Shown here one piece after another: positions 1-7,489 of a stretch of DNA of 64,000 nucleotides. The DNA comes from Microcoleus sp. bin38.metabat.b11b12b14.051 (GTDB lineage: Bacteria > Cyanobacteriota > Cyanobacteriia > Cyanobacteriales > Microcoleaceae). The notes beneath the pieces are model-generated. The model was not told the origin of the DNA. It saw only the letters and a program-made list of their open reading frames with translations, and made no database searches. The translations under genes were made by a program, and so were the position numbers. The stretch is taken from the NCBI RefSeq assembly GCF_013299165.1, contig NZ_JAAFKD010000014.1:1-64000 (forward strand), given 5' to 3'. Numbering within the stretch: the stretch's first letter is position 1; each line of letters begins with the position of its first letter.

Positions 1-130
1 GCCACGATTACACCCACATGAGCAAGTCGCGTGACTAGAATATCGGGAGCCGAATGCGATGAAAGTCGCACGTTCGGATCTAATTGGGAGGGGCGGGGCT
101 TAATAGCCTCCCTCGACCTAACTCAACTAT
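1..130 (+). ncRNA. 3' end of a group II intron (domains V and VI)
   Basis: Positions 47-81 read as a group II intron domain V: GAGCCG with the AGC catalytic triad, a GAAA tetraloop inside CGAT/GTCG, the two-base bulge region CACG, and the closing TTCGGATCT. One position of the basal helix is a G.A mismatch where G.U is usual. Positions 84-121 form a domain VI-like hairpin (GGGAGG with CCTCCC), followed by an A-containing tail that ends near 121-130. The rest of the intron, including any maturase gene, lies outside the window. The exact 3' splice junction is not certain. The next recognisable structure starts at about 131, directly after the intron. Confidence 0.75.
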
Positions 131-222
131 CTAACGGCTACCTATCTCTAGGTGGTCTGGTCAGTATCAGCTTGAATGAGTAATCATCCAAGCTCAGTGG
201 CTAAAGCCCTGAGTTACTGACT
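131..222 (+). ncRNA. Structured RNA, HEARO/omegaRNA-like (partial copy)
   Basis: This segment shares an ordered set of helices with 5526-5740. An outer stem GGTCAGTA (159-166) pairs with TTACTGAC (214-221). Inside it are AGCTTG (169-174) with CAAGCT (189-194), then CAG-GGC-TAAA-GCC-CTG (195-211). A small hairpin CCT/AGG precedes the outer stem. The GGC:GCC helix here is CCC:GGG in the other copy, which is compensatory change. The layout and the TAAA loop recall HEARO RNA, the guide RNA class of IscB, from memory of the family. No IscB-like gene is nearby, and the 3' hairpins of the second copy are not evident here, so it may be truncated by the adjacent intron or by decay. Confidence 0.45.
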
Positions 223-384
223 CTGCTTATTTATTGAGTTTTCCGTCTGACTAATAACTAATGATATCGTTTCGGGTCGATCGCCGTAAAAAAAAATGGT
301 TTGTAGTGCGGAATGCGAGTCCGCAGCCCGAGCTCCCGACGATCGCGCGTGGGGTTAATCTGGACACGATATGACTTCGATTCC
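223..384. other. Gene-free stretch with half of a palindromic repeat
   Basis: No gene is supported here. Positions 298-325 hold one arm of the GTTTGTAGTGCGGA palindromic repeat family that recurs through the window. The rest may be the decayed 3' half of the upstream structured RNA. Confidence 0.4.
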
Positions 385-1077
385 TTAAGGTTCTTGATTC
401 TGCTGCAAATGTCGCCACACCTCTCGATCGCACACGTGCCAAAAATACAAAGCCAAATTCAAAAGAGCTAATAATTTAGTACCATCTTCTAACATTGCGT
501 GTACTCCTAAACTTCGGGAGTTTAAAATATCCTCCAATCGCGAGATAGCGAATAATAAAAATGCTGCGACTAACGGCAAGTAAGGAGTGGTTTTGATGTA
601 GCGCCAAAACTTAAATCCGTAAAGCAAAACAGCACTACCATAACACAAATAAATTAATTTAGTAGAAATTCCTAACCGAGAAAGAATCAAAGTCATCCGA
701 AACCTGTCATCCAAGAAAAAGACTGCCAGCAGTAAAGCGCTAAAAAATAAGAATATTGCCGATCGACTGCGCGGCTCTTTTTGGCGCAGCACTCCGAAGG
801 TAAATGCACAAATGGCGACAGGAATGCACCAGAGAACTTCGGAAACTCCGGTGAGAATGCCTTCGTAAGGGAACCAGGAATTAAAAGGATCGCTAAACAA
901 ACGTTCAACTCCGTCTCCCTGGTTTTTGAGTTTTGCATAAAGGCTCAGCCCGCCTAAAAGCAGGAGAGTCAGCGTGTTGCAAACAGCTAAAAAAGGTACA
1001 GTAAAAAAGTGTTTTTGGAGCAAATCTAAAAAACTCGCAAACTTGGGAAGTTTATCAAATAAAGGCAGATGCTTCAT
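385..1077 (-). CDS. Multi-pass membrane protein of unknown function
   Basis: A 230-residue protein with about six to seven hydrophobic segments spread over its whole length, separated by short polar loops such as the KNQGDG and RQKEPRS stretches. I do not recognise a family. It probably sits in the plasma or thylakoid membrane. The ATG at 1077 is preferred over an in-frame TTG at 1092; neither has a strong Shine-Dalgarno sequence. It is flanked downstream (0.3 kb) by mobile RNA remnants and upstream by a palindromic repeat and a kinase gene on the same strand, with no sign of an operon. Function cannot be inferred. Confidence 0.7.
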   Translation of the reverse strand: MKHLPLFDKLPKFASFLDLLQKHFFTVPFLAVCNTLTLLLLGGLSLYAKLKNQGDGVERLFSDPFNSWFPYEGILTGVSEVLWCIPVAICAFTFGVLRQKEPRSRSAIFLFFSALLLAVFFLDDRFRMTLILSRLGISTKLIYLCYGSAVLLYGFKFWRYIKTTPYLPLVAAFLLFAISRLEDILNSRSLGVHAMLEDGTKLLALLNLALYFWHVCDREVWRHLQQNQEP

Positions 1078-1150
1078 AAAAGTTGTTTCCAAGCAATAGA
1101 CTTTGTTACTTATTCATATCATGTTCGGTAGGTTAGCATAATAATCATAG

Positions 1151-1208
1151 TTTGTAGTGCGGACTTGAGTCCGTTTTCAGGTTGCGGACTCAAGTCCGCA
1201 CTACAAAC
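1151..1208. repeat. Palindromic intergenic repeat (GTAGTGCGGACT family)
   Basis: An almost perfect inverted repeat: the arm TTTGTAGTGCGGACT is repeated in reverse complement, with a short loop. It lies between two genes on the minus strand and could act as a transcript-end hairpin. Members of the same family occur near 11138, 19718, 22318-22848, 40079 and 61270-61588. Confidence 0.85.
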
Positions 1209-1222
1209 GTTACTTATTGCGG

Positions 1223-2605
1223 TCAATCTACGGGACATGATCTCACTGGTAGAAAAACCACAAAGGTAGTGCCGCGATCGCTAGGATATAAATAAGCTGC
1301 CGCAGGTGGCAGCCATTCCGGATTTACTGGGGAAAATACTTGGATTTCTCCTTGCATTTGCCGGACTAAATCGCGGGCGATCGCCAAACCCAATCCTGTA
1401 CCGGGAATTTCTGTCTGCGCTTTTTCTCCCCGGTAGTGGCGCTCAAATAAATGTTCTAAATCTTGAGGGGGAATTCCCGAGCCAGTATCGCTGACTGCTA
1501 CTGCTACCGCAGGCGACGGGCGCCCTGCTTTCTCAGAGCTTGCTGTAATATAAATTTGACCGCCTGGAGGAGTATATTTCAAAGCATTGTCAATTAAATT
1601 GCTCAAAACTTCGCGCAAAGCTCGATCGTTCGCCCAGACTGGCGGCAAATCCGGCGGTATGTCGGCTACTAATGACAGGTGGTTTTCTGATGCGATCGCC
1701 TCGGCGGAAACTAACAGCGGTTTTAAGACTAATTCCACAAAACATGATTTGTCCAAATTCGCCACCGGTGACAGCGACAGAGGAGAATCTCTGGTTAATT
1801 CCCCGTGGGAGGTGGCTATTTCTGAAGTCGCAGATGGGAATCTGAGATTTGCTTCGCCGGTGTCTACGGTGCGATCGAACTGACTGAGCAATTCAGAGAG
1901 CCGATCGCTCTCTCGGACAATACTAAAAGCCACATTGCGGTTTTTGTCTTCGGGTACCAGCCGTCGCGCTAACAGTTTGCCAAAAGTTCGCAGCGCTGTC
2001 AGCGGACTTTTAAATTGGTGCAGCAAATTGTGCATCGTGTCGTAAACCTGAGCTTGGATTTGCCTCGCCGATCCCAATTCCTGCTGCATCCACTGCGATC
2101 GCTGGTCTAAAATGCAAGCCAGGGCCAAGGTGCGAGCAATTTGTTGCATCTGAGCCTCCTCGCGATCGTTCCAAGCCCTGTCTTGCCTGCCGCATACCAG
2201 GAGACCCATTACAGCTCCCTCGTGTATCAGAGGCGTCACAATTTGCCTCCGCTGCTGCCAAACGTTCTCCGGGCCCTGGCAGCGATCGTCCCGGTTTTCA
2301 AAACCCGGGAGTGGCTCGGGCGCGATCGTCCCCACTGTGGATTCTTCGACAGTCACAGCCGGCTCCGCCAGCCGCGGCACCTGTTTGACTGTCGAGCTTG
2401 CAGCAGATTCCAGCCTCAACTCCTGATTTTCGGCGTCGGTGACTGAGGTGTCTGGATAAACTGCGATCGGCACCAACTTTGCTTCGCTCCCGGATACCAG
2501 CTCTTGTGTCAGGTATACGGCGCTGAATGTCGCTCCCAAGCTAACGGCGATCGCCACTTGCGATCGGCAAAGCTTGACAAATTCTGAACTGGCTGGCATT
2601 AACAT
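1223..2605 (-). CDS. GAF-domain sensor histidine kinase, Hik2/CSK-like
   Basis: A 460-residue soluble sensor kinase. The N-terminal part (about 1-190) resembles a GAF domain. The dimerisation/phosphoacceptor helix carries the H-box around HQFKSPLTALRTFGKLL, followed by an HATPase_c domain with N, G1 (DTGSGIP) and G2 (GTGLGLA) boxes. The H-box sequence and overall layout resemble cyanobacterial Hik2, the relative of chloroplast sensor kinase that responds to redox state and salt; that assignment is from memory. A GTG at 2614 and an ATG at 2599 are alternative starts, and none has a clear ribosome site. The long linker after the first 50 residues is low in conservation. There is no response regulator next to it, so the partner must be encoded elsewhere. 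Confidence 0.75.
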   Translation of the reverse strand: MLMPASSEFVKLCRSQVAIAVSLGATFSAVYLTQELVSGSEAKLVPIAVYPDTSVTDAENQELRLESAASSTVKQVPRLAEPAVTVEESTVGTIAPEPLPGFENRDDRCQGPENVWQQRRQIVTPLIHEGAVMGLLVCGRQDRAWNDREEAQMQQIARTLALACILDQRSQWMQQELGSARQIQAQVYDTMHNLLHQFKSPLTALRTFGKLLARRLVPEDKNRNVAFSIVRESDRLSELLSQFDRTVDTGEANLRFPSATSEIATSHGELTRDSPLSLSPVANLDKSCFVELVLKPLLVSAEAIASENHLSLVADIPPDLPPVWANDRALREVLSNLIDNALKYTPPGGQIYITASSEKAGRPSPAVAVAVSDTGSGIPPQDLEHLFERHYRGEKAQTEIPGTGLGLAIARDLVRQMQGEIQVFSPVNPEWLPPAAAYLYPSDRGTTFVVFLPVRSCPVD

Positions 2606-2960
2606 GAGCGCCACATTAAGATCTCTAACGGAATTTTAAGTAAATTACAATTGATCTGTCGCCGATTACAGGTTAGAGACTTTTTGATTTTTGGTGTCTT
2701 CCTGTGGTTGATACTGGCCGGAGTTCAATGCTTGGGGGCTTCAACTAGCAATTTTTGCCCCAAACTCGCTGTTATTGGCTCCCACAGCTCCCCTCTTGGG
2801 GGGCTGTTGCCCGAAACTTTTGCGCTACGATACCACAACCGCTGTACTTTTGTCGATCGGGGCCAATGTTAAGATTATGTCGATATATTAAAAACAGTTG
2901 AACTTTTGAGCTAGAAGGGATATACTGGCCTCGGATTTGGTAGCTATGATTACCTAAAAA
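2606..2960. other. Intergenic region, no supported gene
   Basis: A 73-codon open frame exists here on the plus strand but has no recognisable features. The stretch contains AT-rich sequence near 2870-2960 that could hold promoters, but I cannot point to a defined site. Confidence 0.4.
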
Positions 2961-3177
2961 TTGGATCTAAAGCCCCGTCCGATCGGGACGGCTTTAATGA
3001 TTGAATCATATATTGTTGATTCGCGAGATGTCAAAATCCGGTCTCAACTCTATCATCCAAAAAAATCTTAGAGGTTGGGGCATCAACCTGAGGGCTAGGC
3101 AATATCAGACAAGCTGTGCTTGCGTTTGCTGTTTGAATCCAGAATCCCCATGTCTTTAAGGCTCGGGAGTATGTCAA
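2961..3177. mobile_element. Non-autonomous IS200/IS605-like element (PATE/MITE)
   Basis: Both ends match the ends of the TnpB element at 37.4-38.9 kb. The left end holds a hairpin, CCCGTCC-gatc-GGGACGG, preceded by TCTAAAGCC. The right end (about 3141-3176) reads AGAATCCCCATG, a TTTAAGG loop, then CGGGAGTATGTCAA. The TnpB element has TCTAAAACC plus CCCGTCC/GGACGG on the left, and AGAATCCCCACG, a TTTAGG loop and GGTGTATGTCAA on the right. There is no coding capacity between the ends. I infer an internally deleted relative that is moved in trans by a Y1 transposase. Confidence 0.7.
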
Positions 3178-3220
3178 AACCTGTCTGCTCATACTGTCTA
3201 CTCATACTGTCTGCTCACAG

Positions 3221-3229
3221 AGGAGGTAA
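3221..3229 (+). promoter_or_regulatory. Strong Shine-Dalgarno supporting a TTG start
   Basis: AGAGGAGGT is the best ribosome-binding site seen in this part of the window. It fixes the TTG at 3235 as the start of the DUF3155 gene. Confidence 0.75.
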
Positions 3230-3234
3230 AGAAA

Positions 3235-3558
3235 TTGGCCAGGAGACGCAAACGCAAGAGTCGCCGCCGACAAGAAGGACGCAGAATTTTAGAGTGTGTG
3301 CCTCAATATAGCATCGAGAGCGGCGAAGATAAACCCGTAACAGCGGCTCGCAAGTTCATCCATGCTGAAGGCATTGCTCCCCCAGCTTTGCTGTTAGTAA
3401 AGCGTAACGAGCATACCACCGATAGATACTTCTGGGCTGAAAAAGGTTTATTCGGAGCCCAATACGTAGAAGAGAACCATTTCTTGTTTCCCAGCTTAAA
3501 GGTGATGCTGGAAGCCACATCAGAAAAAATTCCTGTGGTGTCCGCCAGTCGCGCATAA
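3235..3558 (+). CDS. DUF3155 family conserved cyanobacterial protein
   Basis: A 107-residue protein. It begins MARRRKRKSRRRQEGRR, a strongly basic start, followed by VPQYSIESGEDKPVTAARKFI, which I associate with DUF3155, a family known only from cyanobacteria. Its role is unknown. The basic N-terminus suggests nucleic-acid or ribosome contact, but that is inference. The start is a TTG at 3235; it is supported by an excellent Shine-Dalgarno (AGAGGAGGT) about 8 bases upstream and by family conservation of the MARRRKRKSRRR start. The gene lies just downstream of the small IS605-like element, which may have altered its upstream region. Confidence 0.85.
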   Translation: MARRRKRKSRRRQEGRRILECVPQYSIESGEDKPVTAARKFIHAEGIAPPALLLVKRNEHTTDRYFWAEKGLFGAQYVEENHFLFPSLKVMLEATSEKIPVVSASRA

Positions 3559-3987
3559 ACTGCAATGTTTAGTTAAAAACATTGACAGCAATGTTTGATA
3601 ACTCTTTTAACACTACTCGCGAGAGTTTTCATTGTCTCAAGAGTGCCAACTGAAATTTACGCGAAAAGTCCTGATTTAATTAGGGCATAAGGAGCCATCG
3701 CAACAGCAAGGATCGCCATAGCGGGCGCTCGGCACAATTGGCACTCTCAGGATAATGTTTTTTTTGACCCCGCCCAAAAACCAATGCCAGCCCCCGACTG
3801 GAGTCGCGAGCCACCCGAAATTTTAGACGCAAATTTAAGCTCCCAGATTCATCTGTAGCATAAATCTCAAATCTTCAACGCGATTTTCGCGTGAATGTTT
3901 TGTCGATCGAAGCCTCAGCGATCGGTTGGTCTGCTCGAAGCCTCAGTCTGGCATCTAGCATATCAAAAAAGGTTCCGCACTCCTCTT
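3559..3987. other. Intergenic region with an inverted AGAGTGCCAA motif
   Basis: No gene is supported. AGAGTGCCAA at about 3640-3649 is matched by its reverse complement TTGGCACTCT at about 3738-3747. A further copy of TTGGCACTCTC occurs near 35739. This is not a CIRCE operator, which has a TTAGCACTC core with a 9-base spacer, and no chaperone gene is near. Confidence 0.4.
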
Positions 3988-4524
3988 TTAATCTTCTAGA
4001 AGTTTTAAATCTAAAGCTTCTTGCATAGCTGCGAGTTCGTCGCGGTGAGCTCGCACAGTAACCAAGCTCTTAGTTTTGGTTCCAGACTCAGCGACGGATT
4101 CGAGTTTCAAGCAAACTTGCTCGGATCGTCCGGCTCGTTTCCAATAAAACACTCCGGCCAGCGGGGACAGCAGTACCAAAGCTAGGAAAATTTGACCTTG
4201 CTGCGGCACGAGCATTCCCAAAACAAGTCCCAAGCACAGAGTGCCACCTGCACTCAGCAAAGTTAGAAAAATAGCTAAAAACAAACTCGGCCGTACAAAA
4301 CCCTCAAAGGTGACTTTATAGTTGGGGGCATCGACGGCTGCAACTCGGTAAGCCCTAGAAGCAAAATACTCTTGTAGCTGGGTCAACAGTGACTCTTGGG
4401 CGCTCTCTGAAGCAAGCTTGACTTGTTCGATGCGATCTTTGACTGAGGCCTTGATGAAGAAAAACAAGCCAACAGCCAACAGCAGCGTCAACACAAAGGT
4501 TGAAGGAAGAACAGCAGTATCCAT
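3988..4524 (-). CDS. CCB1-like cofactor assembly protein (cytochrome b6 haem biogenesis)
   Basis: A 178-residue membrane protein. It starts MDTAVLPSTFVLTLLLAVGL, one transmembrane helix, then a soluble stretch with KDRIEQ and the conserved pattern YRVAAVDAPNYKVTFEGFVRPS, followed by two adjacent transmembrane helices (about 95-140) and a C-terminal soluble tail. I recognise this as the family annotated as cofactor assembly of complex C subunit B, CCB1 type (formerly a DUF). In chloroplasts it helps attach haem c_i to cytochrome b6. The function here is by homology only. It is a monocistronic-looking gene on the minus strand. Confidence 0.7.
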   Translation of the reverse strand: MDTAVLPSTFVLTLLLAVGLFFFIKASVKDRIEQVKLASESAQESLLTQLQEYFASRAYRVAAVDAPNYKVTFEGFVRPSLFLAIFLTLLSAGGTLCLGLVLGMLVPQQGQIFLALVLLSPLAGVFYWKRAGRSEQVCLKLESVAESGTKTKSLVTVRAHRDELAAMQEALDLKLLED

Positions 4525-4847
4525 CGGTAGAAGTTTGTGTAAGTGAAATTGTCTACTCCTACTTTACATAACTTTACGGATGAAAGCGATCGAGGACTTA
4601 CACAGGCACTTTTTTCACAAAATTCGCAGAAAGCTTTGTAGCAAGATGTTTTTCTCCTCATCACCCAATTCCCATATCTCCCCATCATCTCTAATTTTCA
4701 AGTGACCGTGCGTAAGTCCTCTTGCTGTGCGATCGCTGCTGTCATCGCTGCTAGTGGCGAGTCAGCAAAGCGAAGACAAGAAAGGCAATTCGCTTTGCTA
4801 GTAGCGCCAGCATCTGCAAGGTTTTAGGCATCGGATTCCAACGCCAG
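4525..4847. other. Intergenic region with a long hairpin
   Basis: No gene is supported. An 11-bp perfect inverted repeat, AGCAAAGCGAA (about 4764) with TTCGCTTTGCT (to about 4799), lies roughly midway between the PadR gene and the CCB1-like gene. It could be a transcript terminator for the PadR gene on the minus strand, though no clear U-tract follows. Confidence 0.4.
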
Positions 4848-5240
4848 CTAACCCGTGTGACCGCTTTCTAAGGCCCGGGGCCGACGCCCAGAGCCGCCGT
4901 TGCCCTGACCGATATAGTCGTGCCACAGACGAGCCAGGTCTTGAGCTTGGTGGCGCCACTCCGGCAGGATTTGATACATCCGGCGGGGGCGGCCGCGTCC
5001 TTCTACTTTTTTCCAGTAACCGGTGATTACGGCTTCATCTTCGAGGAATTTCAGAGCGCTGTAGAGGACGGTATCAGAAAGTCGGTAGATGGGGAATTCC
5101 CGCTCTAGTTGTCCGATGAGTTCTGTACCGTAGGAATCTCCGCGCAATAACACCGAGAGAATGTAGCACACTGCCAGTTCCTTGTTTAGATAAACAGGAG
5201 GGGGGTCTTGAAAGAATTGATAGATGTGTTCAAATTTCAT
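4848..5240 (-). CDS. PadR family transcriptional regulator
   Basis: A 130-residue winged-helix regulator. The segment YLNKELAVCYILSVLLRGD through DSYGTELIGQLEREFP and DTVLYSALKFLEDE matches the PadR N-terminal wHTH. The following KKVEGRGRPRRMYQ is the beta-wing with the usual G-R-P-R-x-x-Y. The short C-terminus ends in a Gly/Arg-rich tail. The chosen start gives MKFEHIYQFFQDPPPVYLNKE, which is how I remember the cyanobacterial orthologues beginning. The reading frame stays open upstream to 5360 but that part is repeat-like intergenic DNA. The ribosome site is weak. The target is unknown. Confidence 0.85.
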   Translation of the reverse strand: MKFEHIYQFFQDPPPVYLNKELAVCYILSVLLRGDSYGTELIGQLEREFPIYRLSDTVLYSALKFLEDEAVITGYWKKVEGRGRPRRMYQILPEWRHQAQDLARLWHDYIGQGNGGSGRRPRALESGHTG

Positions 5241-5525
5241 AAAAAGAAATACGGTAAGTGGGAAACTCGGCGACTTTAGTCCCGAGAGGGAAACGACCCG
5301 GGGGACTTTAGTCCCCGTGAACCCCCTTGCGGGGTTGGAAGGGTATGGTTGCCCATCCAATGGAGATATTGTGGTCTCCTTTCTCCCTTGCGGGGTAATG
5401 TTGGCCTCGACCTGGTTATAAAGGCTTGTTAGACCTGCAACACTGTTTCAGTGACTTTAAAACTGTTTAATTGCAGATGACAGAGCGAAAAACTGGCGTC
5501 GCATTCTTCGGTGTCGTGACCTAAA
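5241..5525. other. Intergenic region with GGGACTTTAGTCCC palindromes
   Basis: Two short palindromes centred on ACTTTAGTCCC occur at about 5270-5283 and 5301-5314, with CCCCCTTGCGGGG next to the second. A second CCCTTGCGGGG occurs near 5387. They resemble the window's other ACTTNAGTCC repeats. No gene is seen. Confidence 0.5.
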
Positions 5526-5740
5526 TAACGGCTCCTCGCGATCGAGGGGTCTGGTTAGTACAGCTTGCTCGATTTCTCTTACAAGCTCAGTCCCTAAAGG
5601 GCTGAGTTACTGACCTGTCTTGTCCGCTAGAAACTCTCGTGATACCGTCAGGTTAACGGGAGAGGAAAGCGGGGCGGGGTGTGCCGCTTCCTTAGGTTTA
5701 ACTGAGAATGGGGGAAACAGAGGTGCAGTATTTCCCCGGT
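5526..5740 (+). ncRNA. Structured RNA, HEARO/omegaRNA-like (fuller copy)
   Basis: The hairpin CTCCTC/GAGGGG (5532-5549) is followed by an outer stem GGTTAGTA (5553-5560) with TTACTGAC (5607-5614). The outer stem encloses AGCTTG/CAAGCT (5562-5587) and CAG-CCC-TAAA-GGG-CTG (5588-5604). Three more hairpins follow: CTCTCGT/ACGGGAGAG (5634-5664), AAGCGG/CCGCTT (5667-5689) and GGGGGAAA/TTTCCCC (5710-5737). The dense ordered hairpins, and helix covariation with 131-222, indicate selection on RNA structure. The pattern is consistent with HEARO, the omegaRNA of IscB, but I could not run a covariance model and there is no IscB gene. Another RNA family is possible. Confidence 0.5.
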
Positions 5741-6024
5741 GAATTTCGATCGCCCCAAATGCTTGGAGTGCACGGGAGGTAATGTTTGCTAGCACCAAGG
5801 TTGAGGAGCGCTGGCCTAACGCCGCCAGCGAGGTTCCTCTTCCAATCTATCGCAGCGACGATTGCTAAGCGTGCGATCGCACGGCAAGAGTTCGCTGTTA
5901 GTTCGGGAGTTGGTGTTTCAACCTTTCATTCAAAATTGGCAACTTCCCCAAACTCTCGATCGAGCTTGTCTGTGCGAAGGAGCTTGTTAGAGTTGGCAAA
6001 GTTTTTGAGACAGAAACTTTGCCT
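5741..6024. other. Intergenic region, no supported gene
   Basis: An 80-codon open frame on the plus strand (from 5786) has no recognisable domain and overlaps palindromic sequence (GCGCTGGCCTAACGCCGCCAGCG). I regard it as non-coding. Confidence 0.4.
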
Positions 6025-6228
6025 TTAAACCGGACTCAGACCTAACATAGCGCGCAGTGTAAAAGTTAGAAACACGAAAGTCGCTACAATCGAAGTAATC
6101 AGGGCGATCGCAGTTGCCGGTCGAGTGAGCAGGGGCTGGAGTCGCTCGAACAGGAAAAAGAAAATCCCCAGACAAATCGTAATGAAAAAGCGGGGGTAGC
6201 GAGAGACGTTATTAATGAAATCTTGCAT
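6025..6228 (-). CDS. DUF751/Ycf33-like small membrane protein
   Basis: A 67-residue protein, MQDFINNVSRYPRFFITICL onward. A conserved N-x-x-RYPRFF start is followed by two hydrophobic helices, separated by LQPLLTRPATAIALI, and ends FTLRAMLGLSPV. This matches my memory of DUF751, whose chloroplast counterpart is Ycf33, function unknown. An in-frame GTG at 6234 is an alternative start; the ATG at 6228 gives the expected family N-terminus. It is a single gene, presumably thylakoid or plasma membrane. Confidence 0.8.
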   Translation of the reverse strand: MQDFINNVSRYPRFFITICLGIFFFLFERLQPLLTRPATAIALITSIVATFVFLTFTLRAMLGLSPV

Positions 6229-6507
6229 GAGCACAGGTGGGGTAAAGTGTTACAGCTCGATCTTTGACTTGTAACACTTGTGAGCGAGTTAGACAATTTT
6301 GGCACAGCCGGAGCTAAAGGAGCCGATCGAGCGATCGGGCATTTTTACGGGCGATGCTGACATATATAATTCTAACGAAAACTTTTGGTCGATCGCTCCA
6401 ACACTGTCTGTTTAATCCCCGGACGCGACATCCGGTAGAAAACTTTACAAGTATTTCTATTGAGTTCTAGTTGTGATAAATATTATATGGCTGTTATCTC
6501 TAGATAA

Positions 6508-7383
6508 ATGTCTGCTGGCGCACCTTCTTTCGTCTTGCCGCGTCCATTTCTGAAATGGGCTGGAGGCAAAACTAGGTTGATTGGACAATATCAACCTTAT
6601 TTTCCTGAAAAGTTCAAAAATTACTACGAGCCTTTTGTGGGCGGCGGAGCTGTATTTTTTTACTTAGCACAACAGCACCCTTCTTTGCAAGTTGTGTTAA
6701 CAGATGTTAATCCTGAGTTAATTAATGCCTATTGCTGTGTCAGGGATCGAGTAGAGGAGCTAATTGAGCTGTTGTTGGAGCACGCCTGCGAACACACCAA
6801 GGACAATCTTGATTATTATTACTCCGTGCGATCGCGCTCCTACAACACAGACACAGAAAGAGCCGCTCGCCTGATTTACCTTAATAAAACTTGTTACAAC
6901 GGCCTCTACAGAGAAAACTCCAAAGGTCAATTTAATGTGCCGATGGGCAGATACAAAAATCCTAACATTTGTCAAGCAGATTTATTGCGATCGGTCTCCT
7001 CTTTACTCGCGCCCGCTCAAATTGAAGTCAGGAAATTCGATCAAATTTTGGATTTTGCTACCAGCAGCGAAGACTTAGTTTACTTTGACCCGCCCTACTA
7101 TCCGATTAGTGCCACAAGTAACTTCACCGCTTACAGCCGGGATAATTTTAAAGAATCCGAACAGCTCAAACTCAGAGACGTTTTTGCAGAACTTGCAGAA
7201 CGTGGCGTCAAAGTTATGCTATCTAATTCTAACTGCGACTTCATCAAAGAAATCTACAGCGATCCTCAAGCTTTTACAAGAGAGCGGCGCCCCAAACTAA
7301 TTGAAATATCAGCATCTAGGGGAATTAACTCTAAAAGTTGCCAGCGCGGCCAAGTCAAGGAATTATTAATATGTTCATTTTGA
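6508..7383 (+). CDS. Dam-type DNA adenine-N6 methyltransferase (D12 class)
   Basis: A 291-residue amino-methyltransferase of the alpha class. Motif I is FLKWAGGKTRL (about 11-21), the SAM pocket continues with YYEPFVGGGAVFFYL, and the catalytic motif IV is DPPY (D194). TVPMGRY-type loop residues appear as NVPMGRYKNP, and AYSRDNF follows the active site. The length is standard for Dam/DpnIIA relatives, which methylate the adenine of GATC; that specificity is inferred. GATC is the core of the HIP1 octamer abundant in this genome. No matching endonuclease is directly adjacent, so it may be a solitary methylase, although a PD-(D/E)XK protein lies 1.1 kb downstream on the other strand. A tandem repeat array begins about 110 bases after the stop. 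Confidence 0.9.
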   Translation: MSAGAPSFVLPRPFLKWAGGKTRLIGQYQPYFPEKFKNYYEPFVGGGAVFFYLAQQHPSLQVVLTDVNPELINAYCCVRDRVEELIELLLEHACEHTKDNLDYYYSVRSRSYNTDTERAARLIYLNKTCYNGLYRENSKGQFNVPMGRYKNPNICQADLLRSVSSLLAPAQIEVRKFDQILDFATSSEDLVYFDPPYYPISATSNFTAYSRDNFKESEQLKLRDVFAELAERGVKVMLSNSNCDFIKEIYSDPQAFTRERRPKLIEISASRGINSKSCQRGQVKELLICSF

Positions 7384-7489
7384 ATAAACACTTCCGGAAA
7401 TTTGGTAAATACATATATTTGTACGGGCAAGCCCTGACCTGAGAAATCCGGTTTCTGGGTTTATTTGTAGTGACTCAACGGGAAACTCG

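Noticed and set aside
2651-2872. 73-codon plus-strand frame
   Set aside because: No family resemblance, no ribosome site, located in intergenic DNA.
3640-3747. AGAGTGCCAA/TTGGCACTCT as a CIRCE heat-shock operator
   Set aside because: Core and spacing differ from CIRCE and there is no chaperone gene downstream.
5786-6028. 80-codon plus-strand frame overlapping the DUF751 gene end
   Set aside because: Runs through palindromic sequence, has no domain and no ribosome site.
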